A stretch of DNA of 64,000 nt, from assembly GCF_902499175.1 (NCBI RefSeq), contig NZ_CABVQC010000011.1, positions 62,001 to 126,000 on the forward strand. Direction: 5' to 3'. Under the pieces are notes generated by a model, which saw nothing but the letters and a program-made list of their open reading frames with translations, did not search any database and had not been told where the DNA came from. The position numbers were made by a program, and so were the translations under genes. Below are positions 28,091 through 37,818 of this stretch, piece after piece. Positions within the stretch are counted from its first letter, which is position 1. Every line of letters begins with the position of its first letter. Origin of the DNA: Burkholderia aenigmatica (GTDB lineage: Bacteria > Pseudomonadota > Gammaproteobacteria > Burkholderiales > Burkholderiaceae).

Positions 28091-29653
28091 TCATTTCAGC
28101 GAGATTTCGTCGAAGTTGAACGAACCGTCCGGCATCACGTAAGCACCCTGCAGCCGCTTGCTGCGCGCGTACACGATCTTCTCCTGCACGAGGAAGATCC
28201 ACGGCGCATCGGTCCAGATCTGCTTCTGCGCATCGGTGTAGAGCTCGGTCTTCTTCGCGCGGTCGACCGTCTCCAGTGCCTTCGAGAGATCGCCATCGAC
28301 CGTGTCGTTCTTGTAGTACGCGGTGTTCAGGAGCTTCGGCGGCGCCGACGTGCCGGCGAGCAGCGGCGTGATCGCCCAGTTCGCCTCGCCGGTCGACGAC
28401 GACCAGCCGAGGTAGTACATCCGCACCGGCGCCTTCGCCGGATCCGGCGCGCTCTCGACCTTCGCGACGCGCTCGCCGGCTTCCAGCGCCTGCACCTGCA
28501 CCTTCACGCCGACCTGCGCGAGCTGCTGCTGCACGAACTGGATCGCCTTCTGCGACGTCGAGTTGTTATACGCGGACCACAGTGTCGTCTCGAAGCCGTT
28601 CGGATAACCGGCCTCCTTCAGCAGCGCGCGCGCCTTCGCCGGGTCGTACGGCCACGGGCCCAGCTTCGTCGCGTAGTCGACACCCTGCGGCACCACGCCG
28701 GTGGACGGCGTCGCGAAGCCGGCAAACGCGACCTTCGCGAGCGCTTCCTTGTTCACCGCGTAGTTCAGCGCCTGGCGTACCTTCGGGTTGTCGAGCGGCT
28801 TCTGCTGCATGTTCAGCGACACGTAGCGCTGCACGATCGACGGCCGCTCCACGACGTCGACCTTCGGGTTGCCCTTCAGGTCGGCCGCCTGCTCGAACGG
28901 GATGCGGAACGCGAAATCGGCTTCGCCCGTCTTGATCAGCGCCGCACGCGTGTTGTTGTCGACCACCGGCTTCCAGTCGATCGCGTCGATCTTCGGATAG
29001 CCCTTCTTCCAGTAGCCGGCGAACTTCTTCACCTTCAGGTCGTCGGTCTGCTTCCATTCGACGAACTCGAACGGGCCGGTGCCGACCGGATGCAGCGCGA
29101 TGTCGCGGCCCCACTTCTTCAGCGCGGCCGGCGAGATCATCACGGCCGACGGGTGCGCGAGCGTGTTGATCAGCGCCGAGAACGGCTCGCGCAGCGTGAT
29201 CTTCACCGTGTACGGATCGACCACTTCGGTCTTCTCGATCACGCGGAACATGTTGTAGCGCTTCAGGTGGTTCGCGGGATCGGTCACGCGGTCGAAGTTC
29301 GCCTTCACGGCCGCCGCGTTGAAATCGGTGCCGTCGTGGAACTTCACGCCCTGGCGCAGCTTGATCGTGTAGGTCTTCGCATCCGGGCTCGCGTCGTAGC
29401 TCGTCGCCAGCACGTTGACGAGCTTCATGTCCTTGTCGAAGCCGAACAGCCCCTGGTAGAACGACTTGACGACGGCCTGCGACACCGTGTCGTTCGCGTC
29501 GTACGGGTCCATCGTCGTGAAGGTCGAATCCACTGCCATCACCGCGGTCTGCTGCGCGAACGCGGGCACCGCGGCCGACAGCGCGAACGCGCTCGCGGCG
29601 GTGGCGAACAGCGCGCGCGAGCGGAACATCGGAAATGAAAGCGACTTGCTCAT
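28091..29653 (-). CDS. gsiB: Periplasmic peptide-binding protein (GsiB type)
   Basis: A 520-residue solute-binding protein of the DppA/OppA fold. A signal peptide with cleavage after AFAQ lies at residues 1-34. The family start motif ([20 protein letters not shown]) follows. E. coli GsiB binds glutathione; the context here suggests small peptides, possibly isopeptides. I chose the start at 29653 because it opens the signal peptide; the longer frame adds 88 residues without signal. It is separated by 127 bp from the ATPase gene. Confidence 0.92.
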   Translation of the reverse strand: MSKSLSFPMFRSRALFATAASAFALSAAVPAFAQQTAVMAVDSTFTTMDPYDANDTVSQAVVKSFYQGLFGFDKDMKLVNVLATSYDASPDAKTYTIKLRQGVKFHDGTDFNAAAVKANFDRVTDPANHLKRYNMFRVIEKTEVVDPYTVKITLREPFSALINTLAHPSAVMISPAALKKWGRDIALHPVGTGPFEFVEWKQTDDLKVKKFAGYWKKGYPKIDAIDWKPVVDNNTRAALIKTGEADFAFRIPFEQAADLKGNPKVDVVERPSIVQRYVSLNMQQKPLDNPKVRQALNYAVNKEALAKVAFAGFATPSTGVVPQGVDYATKLGPWPYDPAKARALLKEAGYPNGFETTLWSAYNNSTSQKAIQFVQQQLAQVGVKVQVQALEAGERVAKVESAPDPAKAPVRMYYLGWSSSTGEANWAITPLLAGTSAPPKLLNTAYYKNDTVDGDLSKALETVDRAKKTELYTDAQKQIWTDAPWIFLVQEKIVYARSKRLQGAYVMPDGSFNFDEISLK

Positions 29654-29780
29654 GTGACCTGACTCCTGTGCATGATTCGGTAACGTGTGGTTGGATACGC
29701 GGAACGACTGCCCCCGCTCGGGAAAAAACCGTCTCTGCCTCGCACGTGCGCAACTGCGATCCATCGCCGCCTCCGCGCGT

Positions 29781-31682
29781 TCAATACGCGCCGCCGACGC
29801 GGTGCGTCGCGACGTAATGATCGGGGCCGACCGCGACGAGCGGTGCGACGACCGGTTCGTCGCCGGCCGCGCGAATCGGGCTCGGGATCTCGTCCGCCGC
29901 GAGCTGGCGCGGCGCATGCCGGCGCGCGGGGTCGGCCACCGGCACCGCGCTCATCAGCTTCTTCGTGTAGGGATGCTGCGGCGCCTCGAACACCGCGCGG
30001 CGCGGGCCGATCTCGACGATCTGGCCGAGATACATCACCGCGACGCGATGGCTGATGCGCTCGACCACGGCCATGTCGTGCGAGATGAACAGGTATGCGA
30101 CACCGAGCTCGCGCTGCAGGTCGAGCATCAGGTTGACGATCTGCGCCTGCACCGACACGTCGAGCGCCGACACCGATTCGTCGGCGATCACGACCTTCGG
30201 GTTCAGCGCGAGCGCACGCGCGATCGCGATCCGCTGGCGCTGCCCGCCCGAGAATTCATGCGGATAGCGACGCGCGGCCTCGGGCGGCAGGCCGACCTTG
30301 TCGAGCAGCCAGTCGACGCGCGCCTGCGCTTCGCGGCCGCTCGCGACGCCGTGCACGAGCAGCGGCTCCATGATCGAGAAGCCGACGGTCAGGCGCGGGT
30401 TCAGCGACGCGAACGGATCCTGGAAGATGAACTGGATGTTCCGGCGCAGCGCCTGCAGGTCCGGGCCTTTCAGCGCACTGATGTCGCGGCCGTCGAACTC
30501 GATCGAGCCGCTCTGCGATTCGACGAGGCGCAACAGCGAGCGGCCGGTGGTCGACTTGCCGCAGCCCGATTCGCCGACCAGCGCGAGTGTCTCGCCCGCG
30601 CGCAATTCGAAGCTCACGCGCTCGACCGCATGCACGTACTGCGATACGCGGCCGAATACGCCGCTCTTCACCGGGAAGCGCGTCACGAGATCGCGCACGC
30701 GCAGGATCGGCGACGCAGACTGATCGACGGGCGGTTGCGTAGCGTCGTTCGCCGCGGGTGCGGGCGACGGTGCTTCCGCGTTTGTCCCCTCCACCTTCAG
30801 CAGCGGGAATTTCTCGGGCGCATCGGTGCCCTGCATCGAGCCGAGCTTCGGCACGGCCGCGAGCAGCGCGCGCGTGTAGCGATGCGCGGGCGCCGCGAAG
30901 ATGCGATCCGATTCGCCCTCCTCGACCTTCTCGCCGCGATACATCACGAGCACGCGGTCGGCCACTTCGGCCACCACGCCCATGTCGTGCGTGATGAAGA
31001 TCACGCCCATGTTCATCTCGTCCTGCAGCCCGCGCACGAGTTGCAGGATCTGCGCCTGGATCGTCACGTCGAGCGCGGTGGTCGGCTCGTCGGCAATCAG
31101 CAGCGCGGGCCGGCACGACAGCGCCATCGCGATCATCACGCGCTGCCGCATCCCGCCAGACAACTGGTGCGGATAGCGCGCGAACACGCGACGCGCCTCC
31201 GGGATGCGCACGAGCTCGAGCAGCCGCAGCGTTTCCGCGCGCGCTTCCGACATGCTTTTCGACTGATGCAGCGCGATCGCCTCGCTGATCTGGTCGCCGA
31301 CCGTGAACACCGGGTTCAGCGACGTCATCGGCTCCTGGAAGATCATCGCGATGTCCGCGCCGCGAATGCCGCGCATCGTCGCGCCGCTTGCCTGCGCAAG
31401 ATCGACGAGCGCGCCGCCGCGCCGGCGGAATGCGATCCGGCCATTCGTGATCGCGCCGCCGCCGTGCTCGACGAGCCGCATCAGCGAGAGCGACGTGACC
31501 GACTTGCCCGAGCCCGATTCGCCGACGATCGCGAGCGTCTCGCCGCGATCGACGTGAAACGACACGTTGCGCACCGCGTCGAACGTCGCGCCTTCCCGGC
31601 GGAACGTGACCGACAGGTCGTCGACGGCCACCACGCGCTGCTCGGGCAGCACCAGGCCGGACGGGTTACGGCTCGAAGTCAT
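29781..31682 (-). CDS. gsiA: Double-domain peptide ABC transporter ATPase (GsiA type)
   Basis: A 633-residue fusion of two ATPase domains. The first has Walker A GESGSGKS around residue 55 and signature LSGGMRQRV; the second has GESGCGKS and signature FSGGQRQRI. An acidic, alanine-rich linker (around 275-310) joins them. Both domains power the GsiCD channel. Fused ATPases are typical of GsiA, while Dpp/Opp systems use two genes. It starts 29 bp after the isoaspartyl peptidase gene. Confidence 0.93.
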   Translation of the reverse strand: MTSSRNPSGLVLPEQRVVAVDDLSVTFRREGATFDAVRNVSFHVDRGETLAIVGESGSGKSVTSLSLMRLVEHGGGAITNGRIAFRRRGGALVDLAQASGATMRGIRGADIAMIFQEPMTSLNPVFTVGDQISEAIALHQSKSMSEARAETLRLLELVRIPEARRVFARYPHQLSGGMRQRVMIAMALSCRPALLIADEPTTALDVTIQAQILQLVRGLQDEMNMGVIFITHDMGVVAEVADRVLVMYRGEKVEEGESDRIFAAPAHRYTRALLAAVPKLGSMQGTDAPEKFPLLKVEGTNAEAPSPAPAANDATQPPVDQSASPILRVRDLVTRFPVKSGVFGRVSQYVHAVERVSFELRAGETLALVGESGCGKSTTGRSLLRLVESQSGSIEFDGRDISALKGPDLQALRRNIQFIFQDPFASLNPRLTVGFSIMEPLLVHGVASGREAQARVDWLLDKVGLPPEAARRYPHEFSGGQRQRIAIARALALNPKVVIADESVSALDVSVQAQIVNLMLDLQRELGVAYLFISHDMAVVERISHRVAVMYLGQIVEIGPRRAVFEAPQHPYTKKLMSAVPVADPARRHAPRQLAADEIPSPIRAAGDEPVVAPLVAVGPDHYVATHRVGGAY

Positions 31683-31711
31683 CGTGGGTCTCCTCCTCGT
31701 GCGGTCCGGGA

Positions 31712-32713
31712 TCAGGCCGTGTCGTCGTCGCGATAGATGCCGACCACCGGCGCTTCGCCGACACGCGCGTAGCCGCGGTACATCCCTTCGGTGTTGAACG
31801 GCATCGCGACGTTGCCCTGCGCGTCGACCGCGATGATCCCGCCGCGGCCCGCGAGGCGCGGCAGCTTGTTCATCACGACGTCGTGCGCGGCGTCGGCGAG
31901 CGACGCGCCGCGATACGCGATCTGCGCGGCGACGTCATGCGCGGTCGCGAGCCGGATGAACATCTCGCCGGTGCCCGTCGACGACACCGCGCACGTTGCG
32001 TCGTCCGCATAGCAGCCCGCGCCGATGATCGGCGAATCGCCGACACGCCCCGGCTGCTTGTTGGTGATGCCGCCCGTCGATGTCGCCGCCGCGATGTGGC
32101 CGTGCCGGTCGCACGCGACCGCGCCGACCGTGCCGTGCTTGCGGTCCGGATCGAGCGGTTCGGCCGGCTGCGGCTGCGATGGTGATGCGCCGAAGGTGAA
32201 CGTCGCCGCGTCGTGGTCGAGCATCGCACCCGCCGCTGCGCGCGCCTTGACCCACTGCGCGCGACGCGCGTCGGTGTCGAAGTAGCCCGGTTCCGCGAGT
32301 TCGAGCCCCTGCGCGGCCGCGAACGCATCGGCGCCCTCACCGGCGAACAGCACGTGCTCGCTCGCTTCCATCACGCGCCGCGCGGCCAGCACCGGATTGC
32401 GCACGCGCGTCGCGCAGCAGATCGCACCAGCGCCGAGCGTCGCGCCATCCATGACCGCCGCGTCGAGTTCGTGCTTGCCTTCCGCTGTATAGACGGCGCC
32501 GCGTCCGGCGTTGAACAGCGGACAGTCCTCCAGCATCCGCACCGCGACAGTGACGGCGTCGAGCGCGCTGCCGCCGTCGGCCAGCACCTGCTGCGCGGCC
32601 GTCAGGATCGCGGTCAGTTCGGCACGGTACTGACGTTCGGTGTCGGAATCCATCGCATCGCGCAGGATCGTGCCTGCGCCGCCGTGAATCGCAACGATCG
32701 CGGGTGAAGTCAT
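31712..32713 (-). CDS. iaaA: Isoaspartyl peptidase / plant-type L-asparaginase
   Basis: A 333-residue N-terminal nucleophile hydrolase. The N-terminus ([11 protein letters not shown]) and the processing site KHGTVGAVA (nucleophile Thr195) identify the plant-type asparaginase/isoaspartyl peptidase group. It cleaves beta-aspartyl dipeptides and asparagine after self-cleavage. A proline-rich stretch precedes the cleavage site. It is coupled to the RpiR regulator gene upstream by a TCAT overlap and to the importer downstream, the same neighbourhood as E. coli iaaA-gsi. Confidence 0.93.
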   Translation of the reverse strand: MTSPAIVAIHGGAGTILRDAMDSDTERQYRAELTAILTAAQQVLADGGSALDAVTVAVRMLEDCPLFNAGRGAVYTAEGKHELDAAVMDGATLGAGAICCATRVRNPVLAARRVMEASEHVLFAGEGADAFAAAQGLELAEPGYFDTDARRAQWVKARAAAGAMLDHDAATFTFGASPSQPQPAEPLDPDRKHGTVGAVACDRHGHIAAATSTGGITNKQPGRVGDSPIIGAGCYADDATCAVSSTGTGEMFIRLATAHDVAAQIAYRGASLADAAHDVVMNKLPRLAGRGGIIAVDAQGNVAMPFNTEGMYRGYARVGEAPVVGIYRDDDTA

Positions 32714-33654
32714 GTTTTTTTCGGACGGTGAGAAGAAGGGTTGGCGGCCGGCAGCGCCGCTTGCGGCTGCACGAGCCACGGCAGCAGAAATTCGGTCATC
32801 TCGGCGGCGGATTTCGCGGAGCGGTGCGTGCGCAGCGCGACCGCGTCGATCAGCGCCTCGATCATCGCGAGCACGGCCGCTTCCGACGTGGCCGCGAAGC
32901 GCCGTTCGGCCTTGACGTACAGGTTCAGCGATGCGATCGGCGCAAGCGGCGATTGCGGGCCGTCGGAGATACCCAGCACGCGTGCACCGCGCGCCGCCGC
33001 CCGGCGGGCCAGCTCGATCGTGTCCGTCACGTAGCGCGGAAACGCGAGCGCGATCACGAGATCGCGCGAATCGGCCGTGTACAAACGCCGCGCCGCATGC
33101 GACGGGCCGCCGAGCAGCGCAAGCGACTGCACGTTGTCGTGACAGACGGACAGCCCGTGCTCCATCAGCCCGGTGAGAAACGCGCTCGACCCCGCGCCGA
33201 GGATCAGCACGCGCCGCGCGCCGACGATCGCCTCGACCGCGGTTTCGACATCGGCCGCGTCCAGTTGCGCGCGCGTGTTCTCGATGTTCGCGACGGCCTG
33301 GTCGAAGACCGCGTCGATCCATGCGGCGCCACGCACGCCGGACTCCTGTTCCTGCGCGGAACGCAGCCGCTCGACCGGCCCGAGCGTCGCCTCGAAGCCA
33401 CGCACGAGCGCCGCGCGCATCGCCGGATAGCCGTCGAAACCGAGCGCCTTCGCGAAACGGTTCGCGGTCGCGATCGACGCATTCACGGCCTGCGCGAGTT
33501 CGTCGATACGCATCGTCGCCGCGCGGAACGGATTCGCGAGCACGAACTCGCCCATGCGTCGGTGGATCGGCGTCATCAACGGCATCGCCGACGCGATCCG
33601 CTCGGCGATCGCGGGTTCATCTTGACTGGCGTCGTGCGGAACGAGAGGCGTCAT
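32710..33654 (-). CDS. RpiR/MurR-family regulator with SIS domain
   Basis: A 314-residue regulator. The N-terminal RpiR helix-turn-helix (MRIDELAQAVNASIATANRF) is followed by a SIS domain (RVLILGAGSSAFLTGLMEHG and VIALAFPRYVTDTIELARRA). SIS domains normally bind phospho-sugars, so the ligand in a peptide operon is unexpected; an amino sugar or muropeptide-derived signal is one option. The start at 33654 was chosen over 33696 because the earlier one lies in the promoter region. First gene of the leftward operon; probable autoregulation through the palindrome at 33705-33726. Confidence 0.85.
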   Translation of the reverse strand: MTPLVPHDASQDEPAIAERIASAMPLMTPIHRRMGEFVLANPFRAATMRIDELAQAVNASIATANRFAKALGFDGYPAMRAALVRGFEATLGPVERLRSAQEQESGVRGAAWIDAVFDQAVANIENTRAQLDAADVETAVEAIVGARRVLILGAGSSAFLTGLMEHGLSVCHDNVQSLALLGGPSHAARRLYTADSRDLVIALAFPRYVTDTIELARRAAARGARVLGISDGPQSPLAPIASLNLYVKAERRFAATSEAAVLAMIEALIDAVALRTHRSAKSAAEMTEFLLPWLVQPQAALPAANPSSHRPKKT

Positions 33655-33704
33655 GCGAAGGGTTGTTGCAAGGATGATGAAAATCAATTTACACAATCCT
33701 GATC

Positions 33705-33726
33705 ATGAAAAGAAATAAATTTTCAT
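33705..33726. promoter_or_regulatory. Candidate operator of the RpiR regulator
   Basis: ATGAAAA (33705-33711) and TTTTCAT (33720-33726) form a perfect 7-bp inverted repeat with an 8-bp AT-rich spacer, 51 bp upstream of the rpiR-type start codon. A related half-site, TGAAAAT, is at 33678-33684. RpiR regulators commonly bind such A/T-rich palindromes. Confidence 0.6.
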
Positions 33727-34279
33727 CAGGGTTGTCACGCCCCATCCTGTGCCCGGCGATCGCCCGATCGCTCGCACAGCCCTGCCGCACGGGCTTTGGC
33801 ACGTGGTCGCCGTGCGTCGTCATGTGTACTGCACGTCCTCGCCTATCGGGAAAACCCCGAGCAGATTCGTTCGAATGCCCCGTCGGCGATTCGCAGCAGC
33901 TCGCGCCATCGGCGACGCATGGCCAGTTCGTCGGCATGGCCGGGATCGCCGTCACCTTCCGATCCATCGCGGCGGCGCCTTCGGCGCGCTGCCGCCGCCC
34001 CGGGCGACGCGCCGTTCGCGCATGCCGCGCGTGCTGTCCGGGCGCCCGATATACGGCCGCCGCGGCTTTTCAAGCGCCTCGTCTGCTCGCGGCGCGAGCC
34101 GCGCGGGTTTTCTCGATCGCATCGATACCTTACAATTCGTCAGGTTTTCCCTTCTGCATGCCCCCTTCTTGCAGTCCTGACACCGCGGTACACTCGACGC
34201 ACGCCGTATCAGGGTCCGACGCGCGACGCGCGCGCCGGGCGGCGTCGCGCCTCGTTGCGCCCACAACTGGATGCCTGCC
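33727..34279. other. Intergenic region before the BCCT transporter
   Basis: About 550 bp between divergent operons. Short open frames run through it on both strands but none shows a family-like protein or good start. I see no hairpin with T-run and no clear promoter. It probably carries the transporter's control region. Confidence 0.45.
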
Positions 34280-36301
34280 ATGCCAGACTCCCGTCCCTCG
34301 CCCCGCACGACATTCAAGCCACAGGTCGTCCTGCCCGCGCTCGCGGTCATCGGCGCGCTGCTCGTCGTGTGCGCGCTGCACCCGAGCGAAGCCGGCGCGC
34401 TGTTCTCCGCCGGCCAGCAATGGGTCATCGCGCGTTTCGACTGGTTCTACGTGCTCGCCGTCACCGGCTTCCTCGTATTTCTCGTGCTGATCGCCGCGAG
34501 CGACTTCGGCAACATCCGGCTCGGCCCCGACGATGCCCAACCCGAATTCAGCTTCGTGTCGTGGACAGCCATGCTGTTCGCGGCCGGCATGGGCATCGGC
34601 CTCATGTACTTCGGCGTCGGCGAGCCGATGCAGCACTTCCTGAAACCGCCGACCGTCGACCCCGGCACGCCCGCCGCCGCGCGCGAGGCGATGCTGATGA
34701 CCTTCTTCCACTGGGGCTTCCACGCGTGGGCGATCTACGGGCTGATGGGGCTCGTGCTCGCGTACTTCGGCTTCCGCTACAACCTGCCGCTGACGCTGCG
34801 ATCGGGGCTGTATCCGGTGCTGCGCGAGCGCATCAACGGCTGGATCGGCCACACGGTCGACGCGTTCGCGCTGGTCGGCACGGTCGCCGGCATCGCGACG
34901 ACGCTCGGCTACGGCGTGATGCAGCTGAGCGCGGGCCTGCATACCGTCGCCGGCTGGGACACCGGCAGCAACGTGTTCCGCATCGGGCTCGTCGCGGTCG
35001 TCGTGATCCTCGCGGGCGTATCGGCCGCGACCGGCCTCGACAAGGGCGTGCGGCGGCTGTCCGAGCTGAACCTGCTGCTCGCGTTCCTGCTGCTCGCCTT
35101 CGTGGTCGTTGCGGGCCCGACGGCCTTCCTGTTGCGCGCGCTCGGCGACAACATCGGCCAGTACCTGTCGAGCCTCGTCGACCTGTCGTTCCGCACGTAC
35201 GCGTATGCGCCGCCGCGCGAGGAAGGCTGGTTCGGCGGCTGGACGATCCTCTACTGGGCGTGGTGGGTGTCGTGGTCGCCGTTCGTCGGCATGTTCATCG
35301 CACGCATCTCGCGTGGCCGCACGATCCGTCAGTTCGTGATCGGCGTGCTGCTCGTGCCGACCGCGTTCAATCTCGTGTGGATGACCGTGTTCGGCAACAG
35401 CGCGATCTGGCTCGATACGCACGGCGCGGCCGGCGCGCTCGCGCAGACGGCCACCAATGTCGACGCACTGCTGTTCCGCTTCTTCGATTTCCTGCCGATG
35501 CCGCAACTGCTGTCGATCGTCGCGATCGTGCTGATCGCGGTGTTCTTCGTCACGTCCGCCGATTCGGGCGCGTTCGTGATCGACCAGATCGCGACGCGCG
35601 GCAACGCGCACTCGCCCGTCTGGCAACGGCTGTTCTGGGCCGCGCTGCTCGGCGTGACGGCCGCGGTGCTGCTCGTCGCCGGCGGGCTCGGCGCGTTGCA
35701 GGCGATGACGCTGATCGCCGCGCTGCCGGTCGCGATCATCATGATCGCGCTCTGTTACGGGCTGTGGCGCGGGCTCGCGGCCGACCGCGTGCACTATTCG
35801 CAGGACGTTGCGCCCGCGACGAGCTTCTGGACCGGCCAGCACTGGCGCCACCGCCTGACCCACATCCTGCGGCAGACGACCGAAGCCGAAGCGCGCCAGT
35901 TCATCACGGAGACGGTCGAGCCTGCACTGCGCAAAGTCGCCGACGAACTGCGCTCGAGCGGCGTCGATGCGAACGTGCAGCGCGACAGCGACGACGCGAT
36001 GCGGCTCACGGTACCGACCGCCGACCATCGCGATTTCGTGTACGGCGTGCGCGTGACGGTGAAATCAGCGGCCGCGTTCCTGGTGCGCGAGGCGGCCGAG
36101 CCGGAAGCGGAACGGGCACACGTGTACGGGATCGTTACCTTCTTCGAGGACGGCCGGCTCGGTTACGACGTCGAATACCTGCGTGGCGACGAAGTGATTG
36201 CCGACGTGTTGCGCCAGTACGAACGCTACGTGTCGCTCGCGGCCGACAAGCGCACGCATCTGCTGAGCCGCGCGCCGGGACACGCGACGGAGGCCGAATG
36301 A
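34280..36301 (+). CDS. BCCT-family betaine/choline/carnitine transporter
   Basis: A 673-residue transporter. It has 12 helices with the BCCT signature GMGIGLMYFGVGEPMQH near residue 100 and the conserved tryptophan-rich segment (LYWAWWVSWSPFVGMFIARI). A C-terminal cytoplasmic tail of about 170 residues matches the osmosensing domain of BetT-like members. It brings in glycine betaine or choline with Na+ or H+. ATG 34271 would add three residues; I prefer 34280. The small gene that follows begins 52 bp downstream and may be co-expressed. Confidence 0.9.
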   Translation: MPDSRPSPRTTFKPQVVLPALAVIGALLVVCALHPSEAGALFSAGQQWVIARFDWFYVLAVTGFLVFLVLIAASDFGNIRLGPDDAQPEFSFVSWTAMLFAAGMGIGLMYFGVGEPMQHFLKPPTVDPGTPAAAREAMLMTFFHWGFHAWAIYGLMGLVLAYFGFRYNLPLTLRSGLYPVLRERINGWIGHTVDAFALVGTVAGIATTLGYGVMQLSAGLHTVAGWDTGSNVFRIGLVAVVVILAGVSAATGLDKGVRRLSELNLLLAFLLLAFVVVAGPTAFLLRALGDNIGQYLSSLVDLSFRTYAYAPPREEGWFGGWTILYWAWWVSWSPFVGMFIARISRGRTIRQFVIGVLLVPTAFNLVWMTVFGNSAIWLDTHGAAGALAQTATNVDALLFRFFDFLPMPQLLSIVAIVLIAVFFVTSADSGAFVIDQIATRGNAHSPVWQRLFWAALLGVTAAVLLVAGGLGALQAMTLIAALPVAIIMIALCYGLWRGLAADRVHYSQDVAPATSFWTGQHWRHRLTHILRQTTEAEARQFITETVEPALRKVADELRSSGVDANVQRDSDDAMRLTVPTADHRDFVYGVRVTVKSAAAFLVREAAEPEAERAHVYGIVTFFEDGRLGYDVEYLRGDEVIADVLRQYERYVSLAADKRTHLLSRAPGHATEAE

Positions 36302-36353
36302 ACTCCGCCTTTGCTGTGCTGTGGCGGTCTGCCACGCCTGCCGGAGACGCACG

Positions 36354-36665
36354 ATGACCAGCCTCCTGCAAAGCCGCGCCTCCGACGTCATCGCGCTCGG
36401 CACGCTCGCCCTGCTCTACCTCGGCGGCGCAGGCATCGCGCTTTGGCGGATCCGGGCCGCGGCGCCGCGCGGCAAGGTCTACTGGGTCGTCTGCGCGGCG
36501 CTGCTCGCCGGCGGCGCCATCGCGATGGGCATCAACCTGTCGCCGATGCCGGACACCGGGGATATGCCGCCCGGGTTTGCGCTCGGCGTCGAGGCCGTCC
36601 TGCTCGGCCTCGCTTTGGTCGCCGGCGGTTGCGCGTGGCTGATGCTGCGCGCGCGGCGACGCTGA
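36354..36665 (+). CDS. Small membrane protein, unknown function
   Basis: A 103-residue protein with three hydrophobic segments (residues 11-31, 42-60, 77-97), a positively charged C-terminus and no recognised domain. It follows the BCCT gene with 52 bp between and a ribosome-binding GGAG upstream, so it may be part of the same transcript. Coding status rests on its clean membrane pattern and codon use. Confidence 0.6.
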   Translation: MTSLLQSRASDVIALGTLALLYLGGAGIALWRIRAAAPRGKVYWVVCAALLAGGAIAMGINLSPMPDTGDMPPGFALGVEAVLLGLALVAGGCAWLMLRARRR

Positions 36666-36775
36666 CGCGCGTACGTCACACGCCCCGGCTTCGTCCCGGC
36701 TTCGTCCCGCGCGAACGGCAATACGCGGGGCGAATCGGCCGCCCCTTCCGTGATCCGCCTTTTTACCGCACGGCG

Positions 36776-37624
36776 TTACGCGGACGGTGCGCGCGCCGTC
36801 ACGAGCCAGCATGCCGCGTCGAAGCGCACATCCGCACCATCTGCGTAGGGTTCGAACGCGGCACGCATCGTGTCGACCACGCGCCGCCGCGTCGCCTCGT
36901 CCACCTCCAGCAACGCCAGCCCGACCGGGCCCAGCCGCGTGATGTAGTCGTCCAGCGCGGCCGCGGGCAGCGCGCACGCCAGATCGACCGGCTCGATCGC
37001 AATGTCGGCCCAGCCGCTGTCCGACAGCACCGACGCGATCCGCTGCCGGTCGCCGAACGCGAATTGCCCCGGCGCGCCGGGCCGCCGTGCGGGCAGGTTC
37101 GGCAGCAACGGCGCGGCGGCCCGCTCGGCGATCGTCATGAACGGATTGTCGGCCGCGCCGCGCCACGCGACGAACCGCATCTGCGCCTTCGGCCGCGCCG
37201 CATGCCGCAGATTCGCAAAAGCACGAACCGGATCGTCGAAAAACATCACGCCGAGGCGCGACACGATCAGGTCGACGCTCGCGGGCTCGAACGCGTGCGT
37301 CTGCACATCCGCGCGCACGAAGCGGACGTGAACGCCGCTGCGCTCGGCACGCGCCTGCGCGGCATCGATCATCCGTGCCGAGATATCGATGCCCGTGCAT
37401 TGCGCGTTCGCACCGAGCCGCCGCGCGAGCGCGAGCGTGACCGCGCCCGTGCCGCAGCCGACGTCGAGCACGCTGCGCGCGGACGACGTGGCCGCCGCAT
37501 CCACCAGCAACTTCTCCAGCGGTTCGAACATCCGGTCGATCGGCGCCTGCGTATCGACCCACGCGCGCCCCGACGGGCCGTTCCACAGCGCGGATTGTTC
37601 GTCGTTGGGCCGGCTGGTTTCCAT
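36776..37624 (-). CDS. Class I SAM-dependent methyltransferase
   Basis: A 282-residue methyltransferase with the SAM motif I VLDVGCGTGAVTLALA (about residue 55), motif II GIDISARMIDAA and FVRADVQ. The C-terminal half is a small-molecule methyltransferase cap. The substrate cannot be named. The METSRP start at 37624 follows a good GGGGAA site; an ATG at 37663 would add 13 residues. Confidence 0.85.
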   Translation of the reverse strand: METSRPNDEQSALWNGPSGRAWVDTQAPIDRMFEPLEKLLVDAAATSSARSVLDVGCGTGAVTLALARRLGANAQCTGIDISARMIDAAQARAERSGVHVRFVRADVQTHAFEPASVDLIVSRLGVMFFDDPVRAFANLRHAARPKAQMRFVAWRGAADNPFMTIAERAAAPLLPNLPARRPGAPGQFAFGDRQRIASVLSDSGWADIAIEPVDLACALPAAALDDYITRLGPVGLALLEVDEATRRRVVDTMRAAFEPYADGADVRFDAACWLVTARAPSA

Positions 37625-37818
37625 GGTCGATTCCCCTTCTGGTTCATTGATCGTGCATCGCACTGTGCTGCCTCAAGCCGGCTTGAGGTCAAGGCCGCGA
37701 TCCGCCGCCGCCATGCCGACGCCCGGCCCGCGTCCAAGCCCCCTCGTCGCGCGCCGTTTTGTTCACATTTCTTACATTCGCGCTGCGTATCGTTGACGAC
37801 TTTCCTACGGTGCCTCCC

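Noticed and set aside
33796..36357. Long rightward frame spanning the BCCT region
   Set aside because: Overlaps the true transporter frame and is arginine-rich, without membrane helices.
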